Below, in pieces: positions 55,980-64,000 of a stretch of DNA of 64,000 nucleotides. The position numbers and the translations under genes were made by a program. The DNA comes from an uncultured Pseudomonadota bacterium. GTDB taxonomy: Bacteria; Pseudomonadota; Gammaproteobacteria; Steroidobacterales; Steroidobacteraceae. The first letter of the stretch is position 1, and each line of letters opens with the position of its first letter. The notes below the pieces were generated by a model that searched no databases, was not told the DNA's origin, and was given only the letters and a program-made list of their open reading frames with translations. The stretch spans positions 62,001 through 126,000 of the forward strand of contig CAISEB010000012.1 in assembly GCA_903884235.1 (NCBI GenBank), given 5' to 3'.

Positions 55980-57808
55980 ATGTCGACCCACTTTCCCCTG
56001 CTGATCGCACTGGCGGCCTGCGCGAGCGCGGTGCACGCGGAGCCCGCGCCGCGCACGCCGATCCGGCACGTCGTCGTCGTCGTCGGCGAGAACGTCAGCT
56101 TCGATGCGCTTTTCGCGACGTACGTGCCCCCCGCGGCCAGTCCGTCCACAACCTGCTGAGCGAGGGGGTCGTGAAGACAGACGGGTCGCCAGGTCCGTCC
56201 TACGCACGCGCGCTGCAGCGCCACCAGCGCAATCGCGACGGACAGTGGTCGCTCGACCTCGTCGGCGGCGCACCGTACGCGCGGCTGCCCCAGCCGAGCA
56301 CGGCCGGCGTCTTCAACGCGAAGACCCTCGAGCAGATGGAACCGGATCCCGATCCCCGGTTCGCCTCGATCCATGCCCCGGGACCCTTCCAGATCACGCG
56401 CCATGCGTCGTACGGCACGGACTTCGGGCTCGAGACGGGCGATCCGGTTAATCGCTTCTTCCAGATGTGGCAGCAGAACGGCGGCTCGAACGACGACCTG
56501 TCCCGCTACACCTGGGTCGCGACGACGGCGGGGCGCGGACCGGATACGCCGGGCATCACGCCCGAGCACATCGGCCAGGGCGCGGAACTGATGGGCTTCC
56601 TGAACATGGCGGAGGGCGACGCACCGTACTTCCGCGAGCTCGCCGATCGCTACGCGCTCAGCGACAACTACCATCAGTCGATCCAGGGCGGCACGACCGC
56701 GAACTTCCTCGCGCTCGCGACCGGCGACGTGGCGCGCTACGAGCTCGACGGGCATCCGGCGACTCCGCCGCTGCGCCAGATCGACGATCCGTCGCCGCAG
56801 CACGGCACTGAGAATTTCTATACGCGCGACGGCGGCCGCGGCGGCGCCTACGCGCGCTGCGACGATGCGTCCGCGCCGGGCGTCGCCACGATCCTAAGGC
56901 ACCTGGCGCGCCTCAAGCGGGACCCCAACTGCGCCCCCGGCACGTACTACCTGCTCAACAACCAGGAGCCGCCATTCCTGCCGGACGGCACGGCGGACAT
57001 CGGCACCGCGACGCACCTCGTCTATCCGCCGCAGACCATCCCGGAGATCGGCACGGCGCTCTCTGCGGGCGGCGTGTCCTGGGCGTGGTACACGGGCGGC
57101 CGCGACGGCACGGACCTCACGGCCGACCCGCTCTACGCCGGCGCCGCGCGCCTCGCGCGCGAACGCCTGCCCGACGCCGACGAGGCGACCCTCGCCGCCG
57201 CGACCGCGACGATCGCCCGCGAGATGGTCTACAACAACAGCGGCGACCCGCTGGTCTCGTTCCCCCGCGTGGTCCGTGGCCCGGACCGTGCGAAGCTGCT
57301 GAACCTGGACGCGTTCCACGCGGCCATCGCCGATGGCAGCCTGCCCGCGGTGTCGTTCGTGGTCCCGAAGAACATCGACAGCGGCCACCCCGGCTACTCG
57401 GTGAGTGCGCGCTACGAGGCGTTCGTGAAGGACCTGATCGGGCGCTTCGAGGCGAACCCTGCGCTGTTCGCATCGACCGCGATCCTGGTCACGACCGACG
57501 AGGGCGGCGGCTACTTCGACAGTGGCTGGATCCAGACCCTGGATTTCTTTGGCGACGGCCCGCGGATTCCGATGATCGCGGTATCGCCCTACGCACGGCA
57601 CGGCCATGTGGACCACACTTACCAGGACCACGCCTCGGTGCTCAAGTTCATCGAATACAACTGGAACCTGGCGCCATTGTCGGATCGCAGTCGGGACCGG
57701 CTGCCGAACCCGCGCGCGAGCCGACAGGATCCGTACAGGCCGGCGAATTCCCCGGCCATCGGCGACCTGACGACGCTGTTCGACTTCAGCGGCGCCCCGG
57801 CGCGCTGA
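55980..57808 (+). pseudogene. Phosphoesterase (PF04185, phospholipase C/acid phosphatase type), frameshifted
   Basis: The 5' part from ATG 55980 encodes a signal peptide (LIALAACASAVHAEP) and the conserved metal-site start HVVVVVGENVSFDALFATYVPP, then runs to a stop at 56152-56154. The remaining 550 residues continue in another frame from just after the six-C run 56127-56132: RGQSVHNLLSEG, then NYHQSIQGGTTANF, VSFVVPKNIDSGHPG and ILVTTDEGGGYFDS. Adding one C, or a -1 slip on CCC-CCC, restores one protein of about 608 residues. Either the copy is inactivated, or expression depends on slippage, or the run was misread. A start inside the second frame would lose the signal and a metal ligand. Confidence 0.85.
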
Positions 57809-57811
57809 CGG

Positions 57812-58567
57812 TCACTTCGTCAGGCGGCGGTACGCGAGGCGTGACGCGATCGACACGCCCGCGACGCCGTATGTCGCGAGCACCAGCACGCTGAGCCACG
57901 GCCAGGGCATCGGGTCGCCGAGCACCAGCCCGCGGGCGAGCGACGCGGCGTGCGACAGCGGCAGGCACCACGCGACCGTCTGCAGCGGCGCGGGCAACTG
58001 CTGCAGCGGGAAGAACACGCCCGACAGGAACGACATCGGCGTGAGCGCGAGCGTGAAGTAGTACGTGAAGAAGTCGTAGCTCTTGGCCAGGGTCGTCATG
58101 ATCAGCGCGACGCCAGCAAAGCTCAGCCCGAGCAGCAGCAGCAGCGGCAACACGACCAGCGGCCGGAATCCATGCACGAGCTGGAGGCCGTACATGATGA
58201 TGAGGATCGCGCTACCCGACAGCACGGCCTTGAGCGCCGCCCAGACCCATTCGCCGAGCACGACGTCGGTGATCGTCATCGGCGCATGCAGCACGCCCTC
58301 CCAGGTGCGCTGCACCTTGAGGCGCGAGAACCCGGAGTACAGCGCCTCTGCGGTGGCGCTGTTGAGCGTCGAATAGCAGAGCATGCCGCCGGCGAGGAAC
58401 GTCACGTACGGTCGCCCGCCGACCGGGCCCAGCATCGCACCGAGGCCGAAGCCGAAGCCCACGAGGTAGATCAGCGGATCGGCGAGGTTGGCGACCAACG
58501 ACGGGATCAGCAGCTTGCGCCAGACGAGGAAGTTGCGTTCGACGAAATAGAGGAACCGGCGGTTCAT
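57812..58567 (-). CDS. ABC-2 type exporter permease (NodJ-like)
   Basis: 251-residue permease with six helices. The ABC-2/NodJ pattern is clear: LIPSLVANLADPLIYLVGFGFGLGAML, FLAGGMLCYSTLNSATAEALYSGFSRL, RTWEGVLHAPMTITDVVLGEWVW and MSFLSGVFFPLQQLPAPLQ. NodJ relatives export lipo-chitooligosaccharides; others export polysaccharides or drugs. The start is ATG 58565-58567, two bases after the ATPase stop with GGGA upstream. It forms one unit with the ATPase. Confidence 0.9.
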   Translation of the reverse strand: MNRRFLYFVERNFLVWRKLLIPSLVANLADPLIYLVGFGFGLGAMLGPVGGRPYVTFLAGGMLCYSTLNSATAEALYSGFSRLKVQRTWEGVLHAPMTITDVVLGEWVWAALKAVLSGSAILIIMYGLQLVHGFRPLVVLPLLLLLGLSFAGVALIMTTLAKSYDFFTYYFTLALTPMSFLSGVFFPLQQLPAPLQTVAWCLPLSHAASLARGLVLGDPMPWPWLSVLVLATYGVAGVSIASRLAYRRLTK

Positions 58568-58569
58568 CC

Positions 58570-59493
58570 TCAATCCCTGATATCCCGGCCGGTGAGCTTG
58601 ATGAACACGTCCTCGAGGTTGGCGGCACGCCGCAGTGCGCGCAATTGCGGTGCGTGCCCGAGCCGCCCCTGGAGCGGACCGGCGTCATGCATGTAGCAGA
58701 AGGCGGTCTCGCCGGTCACCTCGAGGCGCTCGACGACATCGCGCGCGTATCGCTCGGCCCACTCGCGGACGCCTTCCCCGTAGACCTCCACGACGATCGG
58801 CTCGATCAGCCGCTCGATGAGGCCGCGCGGCGTGTCCTCCGCGATGATCGAGCCGTTGTCCATCACGCACAGGCGATTGCACAGGCGCTCCGCCTCGTCC
58901 ATGAAGTGCGTCGTCAGGATCAGGGTCTTGCCGCCCGCGACCAGGCGCTTGAGGCCGTCCCAGATCAGGTGACGCGCCTGCGGGTCGAGCCCGGTGGTCG
59001 GCTCGTCGAGGAACAGGATGTCCGGATCATTGACGAGCGCCCGCGCCAGCGTCAGGCGACGCTTCATGCCACCCGAGAGCGCATCGATTCGCGATGCGCC
59101 GCGGTCGCCGAGCCCCGCGAACTCCAGCAGGGATGGCACGCGCGCCCTCGCGACCCGGGCCGGTATGTCGAAGTAGCGGGCGAACATCACGAGGTTCTCG
59201 GTCACGGTGAAGTCCGGATCGAGGTTGTCGAACTGCGGCACCACGCCAACCCGGTAGCGAGCCTCGCGGGCGGCCTGCGGGATCGGCCGGCTGCCGAGCT
59301 CGAGCGTGCCCGCGTCGGGGTTCGTGAGTCCGAGGCAACAGCGCAGCGTCGTAGTCTTGCCGGCACCGTTCGGGCCGAGGATGCCGAAGCACTCGCCGCG
59401 CTGCACGGCGAAGGACAGGTCGCGCACGACGTCCCGCCCGCCATAGGCCTTGCGCAGACGGTCCACGCGCAGCACCGGCGCGACCGCGCTCAT
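58570..59493 (-). CDS. ABC-2 type exporter ATPase (NodI-like)
   Basis: 307 residues. Walker [10 protein letters not shown] near 39, Q-loop [27 protein letters not shown], signature LSGGMKRR near 144, Walker [19 protein letters not shown]-loop TTHFMDEAE, and a C-terminal extension of about 80 residues ending [16 protein letters not shown]. The pattern is that of NodI/CcmA-type exporters. The start ATG overlaps the stop of the large oxidoreductase (ATGA), so the transporter is translationally coupled to that enzyme. Confidence 0.92.
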   Translation of the reverse strand: MSAVAPVLRVDRLRKAYGGRDVVRDLSFAVQRGECFGILGPNGAGKTTTLRCCLGLTNPDAGTLELGSRPIPQAAREARYRVGVVPQFDNLDPDFTVTENLVMFARYFDIPARVARARVPSLLEFAGLGDRGASRIDALSGGMKRRLTLARALVNDPDILFLDEPTTGLDPQARHLIWDGLKRLVAGGKTLILTTHFMDEAERLCNRLCVMDNGSIIAEDTPRGLIERLIEPIVVEVYGEGVREWAERYARDVVERLEVTGETAFCYMHDAGPLQGRLGHAPQLRALRRAANLEDVFIKLTGRDIRD

Positions 59494-62400
59494 ACCAGCA
59501 CCCGCTCGATGCCGCCGGCGTTCGCGGCGGCGACATAGCTCGCCATCCAATCCTTGCCGAGAACGTGGCGTGCGATCTCGACGACGATGTAGTCGGCGTC
59601 GAGCCCGGTGTCGTCGCCGTAGCGGGAGAGACCCTGCAGGCAGGACGGACATGAGGTCAGCACCTTGATCGCCCCGCCCGCCCCCGCCTCGCGCAGCGCC
59701 ACGGTGGCTTGCTCGAGCTCCTGCTGCTTGCGGAACCGCACCTGGGTCGCGATGTCCGGGCGGGTGACCGCGAAGGTGCCGGACTCGCCGCAGCAGCGTG
59801 CGTTGTTCGCGATGGTGCCGTTCAACTCCGAATTCATCAGCTGGTTGACCACCTTCAACGGATCATGCTGCTTCATCGGCGAGTGGCAGGGGTCGTGGTA
59901 CATGTAGCGCGTACCGGTGACGTGATCGAGCCGGATTCCCTTCTCGAGCAGGTACTCGTGGATGTCGATCAGGCGACAGCCCGGGAAGATCTTGTCGAAC
60001 TCGTAGCCGGCGAGCTGGTCGTAACACGTGCCGCAGCTGACGACGACCGTGCGGATGTCGAGGTAGTTGAGTGTGTTCGCCACGCGATGGAAGAGCACCC
60101 GGTTGTCGGTGATGATCTTCTGGGCCTTGTCGAACTCGCCGGCTCCGCGCTGCGGGTACCCGCAGCAGAGGTATCCCGGCGGCAGCACGGTCTGCACGCC
60201 CGCGTGCCACAGCATCGCCTGGGTCGCGAGTCCGACCTGTGAAAACAGCCGCTCCGACCCGCAGCCGGGGAAATAGAACACCGCCTCGCTGTCCGCGCTC
60301 GTCTGCACCGGATCGCGGATGATCGGCACGTAGGCCCGGTCCTCGATGTCCAGCAGCGCGCGCGCCGTCCGCTTCGGCAGGCCACCGGGCATTCGCTTGT
60401 TGACGAAATGCACGACCTGCTCGTGCATCGGCGCACGGCCGGTGGTCGCGGGGGGCGCGGCGGTCTGCCGGCGCGCTGCCGTGGACAGCAGCCCGTGCGC
60501 GAGCCGCTGCGCGGTGTAGCCGACGCCAACCACGGCCTGGCGCAGGAGCTTGATCGTTGCCGGATTGGTCGCCTCGAGGAAGAACGCCGCCGCCGCCGCC
60601 GCCGGCCGGAATCGCTTCTTGCCCATGCGGCGCAGCAGGTCGCGCATCGCCATCGAGACGTCGCCGAAATCGATGTCGACCGGGCAGGGCTTGGCGCACT
60701 TGTGGCAAACGGTGCAGTGGTCGGCGACATCCGAGAACTCGTCCCAGTGCCGGATCGACACGCCACGCCGAGTCTGCTCCTCGTAGAGGAACGCCTCGAT
60801 CAGCAGAGAAGTGGCGAGGATCTTGTTGCGGGGCGAGTACAGCAGGTTCGCCCTCGGCACGTGCGTCGCGCACACCGGCTTGCACTTGCCGCAGCGCAGG
60901 CAGTCCTTGATCGCGCTGGAGATCGAGCCGATGTCGGACTGCTGCATGATCAGCGATTCGTGCCCGAGCAGGTTGAAGCTCGGCGTATAGGCACGCCGCA
61001 GGTCGCCGCCGGGCAGCAGCTTGCCGGCGTTGAAGCGGCCGTTCACGTCCACCCGCGCCTTGTAGTCGCGGAACGCACGCGTCTCGCCCTCGTCGAGGAA
61101 CTCGAGCTTCGTGATGCCGATCCCGTGCTCGCCGGAGATCACGCCGCCGAGCTCGCGCGCGATGCGCATGATGCGCACGACCGCCGCGTGCGCCTCCTGC
61201 AGCATGCCGTAGTCGTCCGAGTTCACCGGCAGGTTCGTGTGCACGTTGCCATCGCCTGCATGCATGTGCAGCGCGATGAACACGCGACTCTTGAGTACCC
61301 GCGCGTGGATGGAGTCGCACGCCGCCATCGCCTGCGCAAGCGGACCGGCGAGCAGGTCCGTGAGCGGCGCGCGCAGCTCGCGCTTCCACGACAGGCGCAG
61401 CGCGCGGCGCTGCACGAGCGAGAAGAGCGTCGCGGCCGGGCTGTGCGCGAGCTCCCGGGCAACCTCGTCGCCGATCGCCTCGAATCCGTGTCCGGCGAGC
61501 GCGGCCTCGAGGCCGGCCAACGGCAGGTCGAGCGAGTCGAGCACGAACTGCCAGCGGTCCCGCACTCGCGACACCAGCAGGCGCGCATCATCGAGGCGAT
61601 CGCCGATGATCTCGTCGCGTCCGAGCGAATCGATCCCCGGATCCTCGGTCCTGGTGACGGGCACGTCTCCGGCCAGGAAGGTGGCGATCTCTACGGCGAC
61701 CCTGAGCTTGTTGCGCGTCGAAAGCTCGATGTTGAGGTGCTCGATCGCATCGGTGTACTCGCCCATGCGCGGCAGCGGGATGACGACGTCTTCGTTGATC
61801 TTGAATGCGTTCGTATGCCGGGCGATGGCGGCCGTGCGCGCGCGGTCGAGCCAGAACTTGCGGCGCGCGTCGGCACTGACGGCGACGAAGCCCTCGCCGC
61901 CACGCGCGTTCGCGAGACGCACGACCTCCGATGTCGCGCGCGCCACGGCATCCGCATCGTCACCGACGATGTCGCCGAACAGGACCATCTTCGGCAGGCC
62001 GCCGCGCTTCGACTTCGTGACGTAGCCGACCGCCTTGAGGTAGCGGTCATCGAGATGCTCGAGGCCTGCGAGCGCGACAAGGCCTGGGCGATCGTTGCCG
62101 GACAGGAAAGCCTTGATCTCGACGATGGCGGGAATCGCCTCGCGCGCCTGCCCGAAGAACTCGAGGCACACGGTCCGGACATGCGGCGGCATGCGGTGCA
62201 GGATCCAGCGCGCCGACGTCACGATCCCATCGGTGCCTTCCTTCTGCACCCCCGGCAGTCCGCCGAGGAACTTGTCGGTCGCGTCCTTGCCGAGCCCGGC
62301 CTTGCGGAATGCGCGTCCTGGAATCGACAGCCGCTCCGTGAACAGCACGCGCGCGCGGTCGGGGGGCGCGGCGCCGTCCTTGCGGACGACCTCGAATTCG

Positions 62401-63458
62401 GCGACTTCGACCTCGTGGATCTTGCCGCGATTGTGGGCGAGGCGGGTGACCTCGAGCCAGTTGCCCTCGGCGTCGACCATTCGCCACCAGGCGAGGTTGT
62501 CGACGGCGGTGCCCCACAGCACCGCCTTCTTGCCACCGGCGTTGACGGCGATGTTGCCACCGATGCACGACGCGTCGGCGGACGTCGGATCGACGGCGAA
62601 CACGAGCCCTGCCCGCTCGGCGGCCTCGCCGACTCGCCTGGTGACGACGCCTGCGCCACTCAGGATCGTCGGCACCGGGCTCCCGACGCCCGGCAGGGAG
62701 GCGTGCTCCACGGCGCCGAGCTCCTCGAGCTTCTCGGTGTTGATCACCGCCGACATCGCGGTGAGCGGGATGGCGCCCCCGGTGTAGCCGGTGCCGCCGC
62801 CGCGCGGGATGATCGTGAGCCCGAGCTCGATGCAGGCCCGCACGATGCCCGGAATCTCGTGCTCGTGATCCGGCGTCAGCACCAGGAACGGGAACTCGAC
62901 GCGCCAGTCGGTCGCGTCCGTGACGTGCGAAACGCGCGCCACGGCGTCGCAGCGGATGTTGTCGGCACGGGTGTGGCGGCCGAGCACGCGCCGGGCCTGG
63001 CGTCGCAGCCGATCGGTCGCGGCGAACGAGTCCGCGAAGCGGCCGACCGCTTCGCGCGCGAGGGCGACCAGCGCGCCGACCTTCGAATCGGGGCCCCGAT
63101 CGGCGTCGGAGCGCCGCTTGTCGATTTCGCCCAGCCGGTGGTGGAGCGCCGTGATCAGCAGCTCGCGACGTCCCGGGTTGTCGAGCAGGTCATCCTCGAG
63201 GTAGGGGTTGCGCACGACGACCCAGATGTCGCCGAGCACCTCGTACAGCATGCGCGCTGAGCGGCCGGTGCGGCGCTCGGCCCTGAGCTCCCCGACCAGC
63301 CGCCAGCCCTCGGGCCCGAGCAGCCGCTCGATGATCTCGCGGTCGGAGTAGGAGGTGTAGTTGTACGGAATCTCGCGCAGCCGCGGCGCGGCCGAATCCG
63401 TGGGCCCCGCGACGTCGGGCAGCCCGGTCAGGCCGGTCGGCGGGGGGGCATTCAGCAT
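59490..63458 (-). CDS. Giant DUF3683-FAD-Fe-S oxidoreductase (D-lactate dehydrogenase-like)
   Basis: 1322 residues. The N-terminal DUF3683 domain (about 25-190: [39 protein letters not shown]) is followed by an FAD_binding_4 domain with [12 protein letters not shown] near 255 and a FAD-oxidase C-terminal region ending near 840. Two 4Fe-4S motifs, [11 protein letters not shown] and [12 protein letters not shown], come next, then a CCG-type heterodisulfide-reductase region ([35 protein letters not shown]). It probably oxidises a 2-hydroxy acid such as D-lactate and feeds quinones. The start is ATG 63456-63458; an earlier in-frame ATG lies within the hairpin region. It heads an operon with the ABC-2 exporter. 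Confidence 0.92.
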   Translation of the reverse strand: MLNAPPPTGLTGLPDVAGPTDSAAPRLREIPYNYTSYSDREIIERLLGPEGWRLVGELRAERRTGRSARMLYEVLGDIWVVVRNPYLEDDLLDNPGRRELLITALHHRLGEIDKRRSDADRGPDSKVGALVALAREAVGRFADSFAATDRLRRQARRVLGRHTRADNIRCDAVARVSHVTDATDWRVEFPFLVLTPDHEHEIPGIVRACIELGLTIIPRGGGTGYTGGAIPLTAMSAVINTEKLEELGAVEHASLPGVGSPVPTILSGAGVVTRRVGEAAERAGLVFAVDPTSADASCIGGNIAVNAGGKKAVLWGTAVDNLAWWRMVDAEGNWLEVTRLAHNRGKIHEVEVAEFEVVRKDGAAPPDRARVLFTERLSIPGRAFRKAGLGKDATDKFLGGLPGVQKEGTDGIVTSARWILHRMPPHVRTVCLEFFGQAREAIPAIVEIKAFLSGNDRPGLVALAGLEHLDDRYLKAVGYVTKSKRGGLPKMVLFGDIVGDDADAVARATSEVVRLANARGGEGFVAVSADARRKFWLDRARTAAIARHTNAFKINEDVVIPLPRMGEYTDAIEHLNIELSTRNKLRVAVEIATFLAGDVPVTRTEDPGIDSLGRDEIIGDRLDDARLLVSRVRDRWQFVLDSLDLPLAGLEAALAGHGFEAIGDEVARELAHSPAATLFSLVQRRALRLSWKRELRAPLTDLLAGPLAQAMAACDSIHARVLKSRVFIALHMHAGDGNVHTNLPVNSDDYGMLQEAHAAVVRIMRIARELGGVISGEHGIGITKLEFLDEGETRAFRDYKARVDVNGRFNAGKLLPGGDLRRAYTPSFNLLGHESLIMQQSDIGSISSAIKDCLRCGKCKPVCATHVPRANLLYSPRNKILATSLLIEAFLYEEQTRRGVSIRHWDEFSDVADHCTVCHKCAKPCPVDIDFGDVSMAMRDLLRRMGKKRFRPAAAAAAFFLEATNPATIKLLRQAVVGVGYTAQRLAHGLLSTAARRQTAAPPATTGRAPMHEQVVHFVNKRMPGGLPKRTARALLDIEDRAYVPIIRDPVQTSADSEAVFYFPGCGSERLFSQVGLATQAMLWHAGVQTVLPPGYLCCGYPQRGAGEFDKAQKIITDNRVLFHRVANTLNYLDIRTVVVSCGTCYDQLAGYEFDKIFPGCRLIDIHEYLLEKGIRLDHVTGTRYMYHDPCHSPMKQHDPLKVVNQLMNSELNGTIANNARCCGESGTFAVTRPDIATQVRFRKQQELEQATVALREAGAGGAIKVLTSCPSCLQGLSRYGDDTGLDADYIVVEIARHVLGKDWMASYVAAANAGGIERVLV

Positions 63459-63500
63459 CGGTGGCACGGGATCGGCGGGGCTTGCCCCAAGGTAGCCGAA

Positions 63501-63525
63501 CCGGGCCCGCCCGAAAAGGGCCCGG
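63501..63525 (-). terminator. Hairpin after the RND pump gene
   Basis: CCGGGCCC (63501-63508) and GGGCCCGG (63518-63525) form a perfect 8-bp stem around a 9-nt loop, six bases after the RND stop. A short T run in the minus strand lies inside the loop, so this is not a classical terminator but is well placed for one. Confidence 0.4.
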
Positions 63526-63531
63526 TCTCGG

Positions 63532-64000
63532 TCAGGCGGATGGACCCGGCCCCACGGCTGCGCCGGGCGCATCGGCAAAAGACAACTGCGGCGCGCTCCC
63601 CCGTAGCCCGCCGAGGAGCCACCCGCCGAGGTCGCGGAGCCAGTGGAGCAGTGGCGGCAGCCCGAGGTAGACGACCGGCGTCAGGAACAGCGTCAGGAAC
63701 TGGCTGAGCAGCAGGCCACCGACCACCGCGAGGCCCAGCGACTGGCGGGGACCGGCGCTGGCGCCGATCTTCAGCGCGATCGGCAGCGTGCCCAGCAACG
63801 CCGCGAAGGTCGTCATCATGATCGGACGGAAGCGCACCAGGCAGGCCTCGCGGATCGCCGCGACCGGCGTCGATCCGCGCGTGCGCTCGGCGTCGATCGC
63901 GAAGTCGATCATCATGATTGCGTTCTTCTTGACGATGCCGATCAGCATGATTACGCCGACCTGGGCGTAGAGGTCGAGCTCACGCCCGAAGATCAGCAGC
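63532..64000 (-). CDS. RND efflux permease, C-terminal end (N-terminus off window)
   Basis: About 155 C-terminal residues of an AcrB/MdtBC-type inner-membrane pump. Seen: [24 protein letters not shown] (the conserved G-x-x-x-K-N-A-I-x-M-I-D-F in the penultimate helical bundle), [21 protein letters not shown], and [26 protein letters not shown]. Pumps of this family export drugs, dyes or lipophiles using the proton gradient. The stop lies at 63532-63534. The upstream part and any membrane-fusion partner are outside the window. Confidence 0.93.
   Translation of the reverse strand, partial: LLIFGRELDLYAQVGVIMLIGIVKKNAIMMIDFAIDAERTRGSTPVAAIREACLVRFRPIMMTTFAALLGTLPIALKIGASAGPRQSLGLAVVGGLLLSQFLTLFLTPVVYLGLPPLLHWLRDLGGWLLGGLRGSAPQLSFADAPGAAVGPGPSA

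Noticed and set aside
56171-57808. Stand-alone phosphoesterase gene starting in the second frame
   Set aside because: It would lack a signal peptide and the GENVSFD metal-site segment, which are encoded just upstream in the other frame; a frameshift explains both parts.

Overview
The window is GC-rich, densely coding chromosomal DNA. Gene content points to a gammaproteobacterium, probably one of the environmental, heterotrophic lineages near Nevskiales, Steroidobacterales or Xanthomonadales. The main clues are the tsaD / rpsU-yqeY-dnaG-rpoD macromolecular-synthesis locus, an RpoD very close to the E. coli protein in its core regions, TonB-dependent receptors, and a B12-dependent ribonucleotide reductase. 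The lineage is an inference from content. I see no prophage, insertion sequence, CRISPR array or rRNA.

Layout, left to right. (1) 1-4583: a left-truncated class II ribonucleotide reductase (nrdJ) with a palindromic NrdR-box-like operator, then divergent stress genes. These are an Hsp20 chaperone behind a sigma32-type promoter and a periplasmic HtrA protease behind a sigmaE-type promoter. (2) 4644-12921: an NDUFA9-like protein, two tandem NTF2-like secreted proteins, a lipoprotein peptidase, cca, a MidA-family methyltransferase, a pteridine reductase, folK, folB and tsaD. (3) 13052-17564: rpsU-yqeY-dnaG-rpoD. (4) 17578-28864: a leftward run of ten genes (AhpD-like protein, cupin, variant SDR, TonB receptor, secreted cyclase, Na+-dependent transporter, second cupin, branched-chain aminotransferase, AzlC, AzlD) facing a GntR/FCD regulator and a secreted amidohydrolase. 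It looks like a catabolic island for an unidentified, possibly amino-acid-derived substrate. (5) 28871-40704: envelope lipoproteins, an MsbA-type ABC exporter, a second TonB receptor with a His/Cys-rich small membrane protein, a Tat-exported molybdenum hydroxylase pair, a class III aminotransferase, a PaiB-like flavoprotein and a membrane hydrolase. (6) 40806-47564: small secreted and membrane proteins of unknown function plus a DUF885 peptidase. (7) 47767-53992: a VIT-type metal transporter, an MCE-type lipid transport operon (STAS-MlaE, MlaF, MlaD, lipoprotein) and small proteins. (8) 54052-54398: tRNA-Ile(CAU) interrupted by a 271-nt group I intron. (9) 54480-64000: rmuC, a frameshifted phosphoesterase gene, an ABC-2 exporter translationally coupled to a 1322-residue DUF3683/FAD/Fe-S oxidoreductase, and the C-terminus of an RND efflux pump.

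Operons are tight. Many junctions are 4-nt ATGA or GTGA stop-start overlaps, and these decided several GTG starts. Two convergent pairs share a CTAG that serves as the stop codon on both strands.

The strongest find is the group I intron directly after the anticodon of tRNA-Ile(CAU). It sits at the same site, with the same helix layout, as the small Azoarcus ribozyme. The most likely undescribed system is the 17.6-28.9 kb island. All domain names come from reading the translated sequence; no database search was run.
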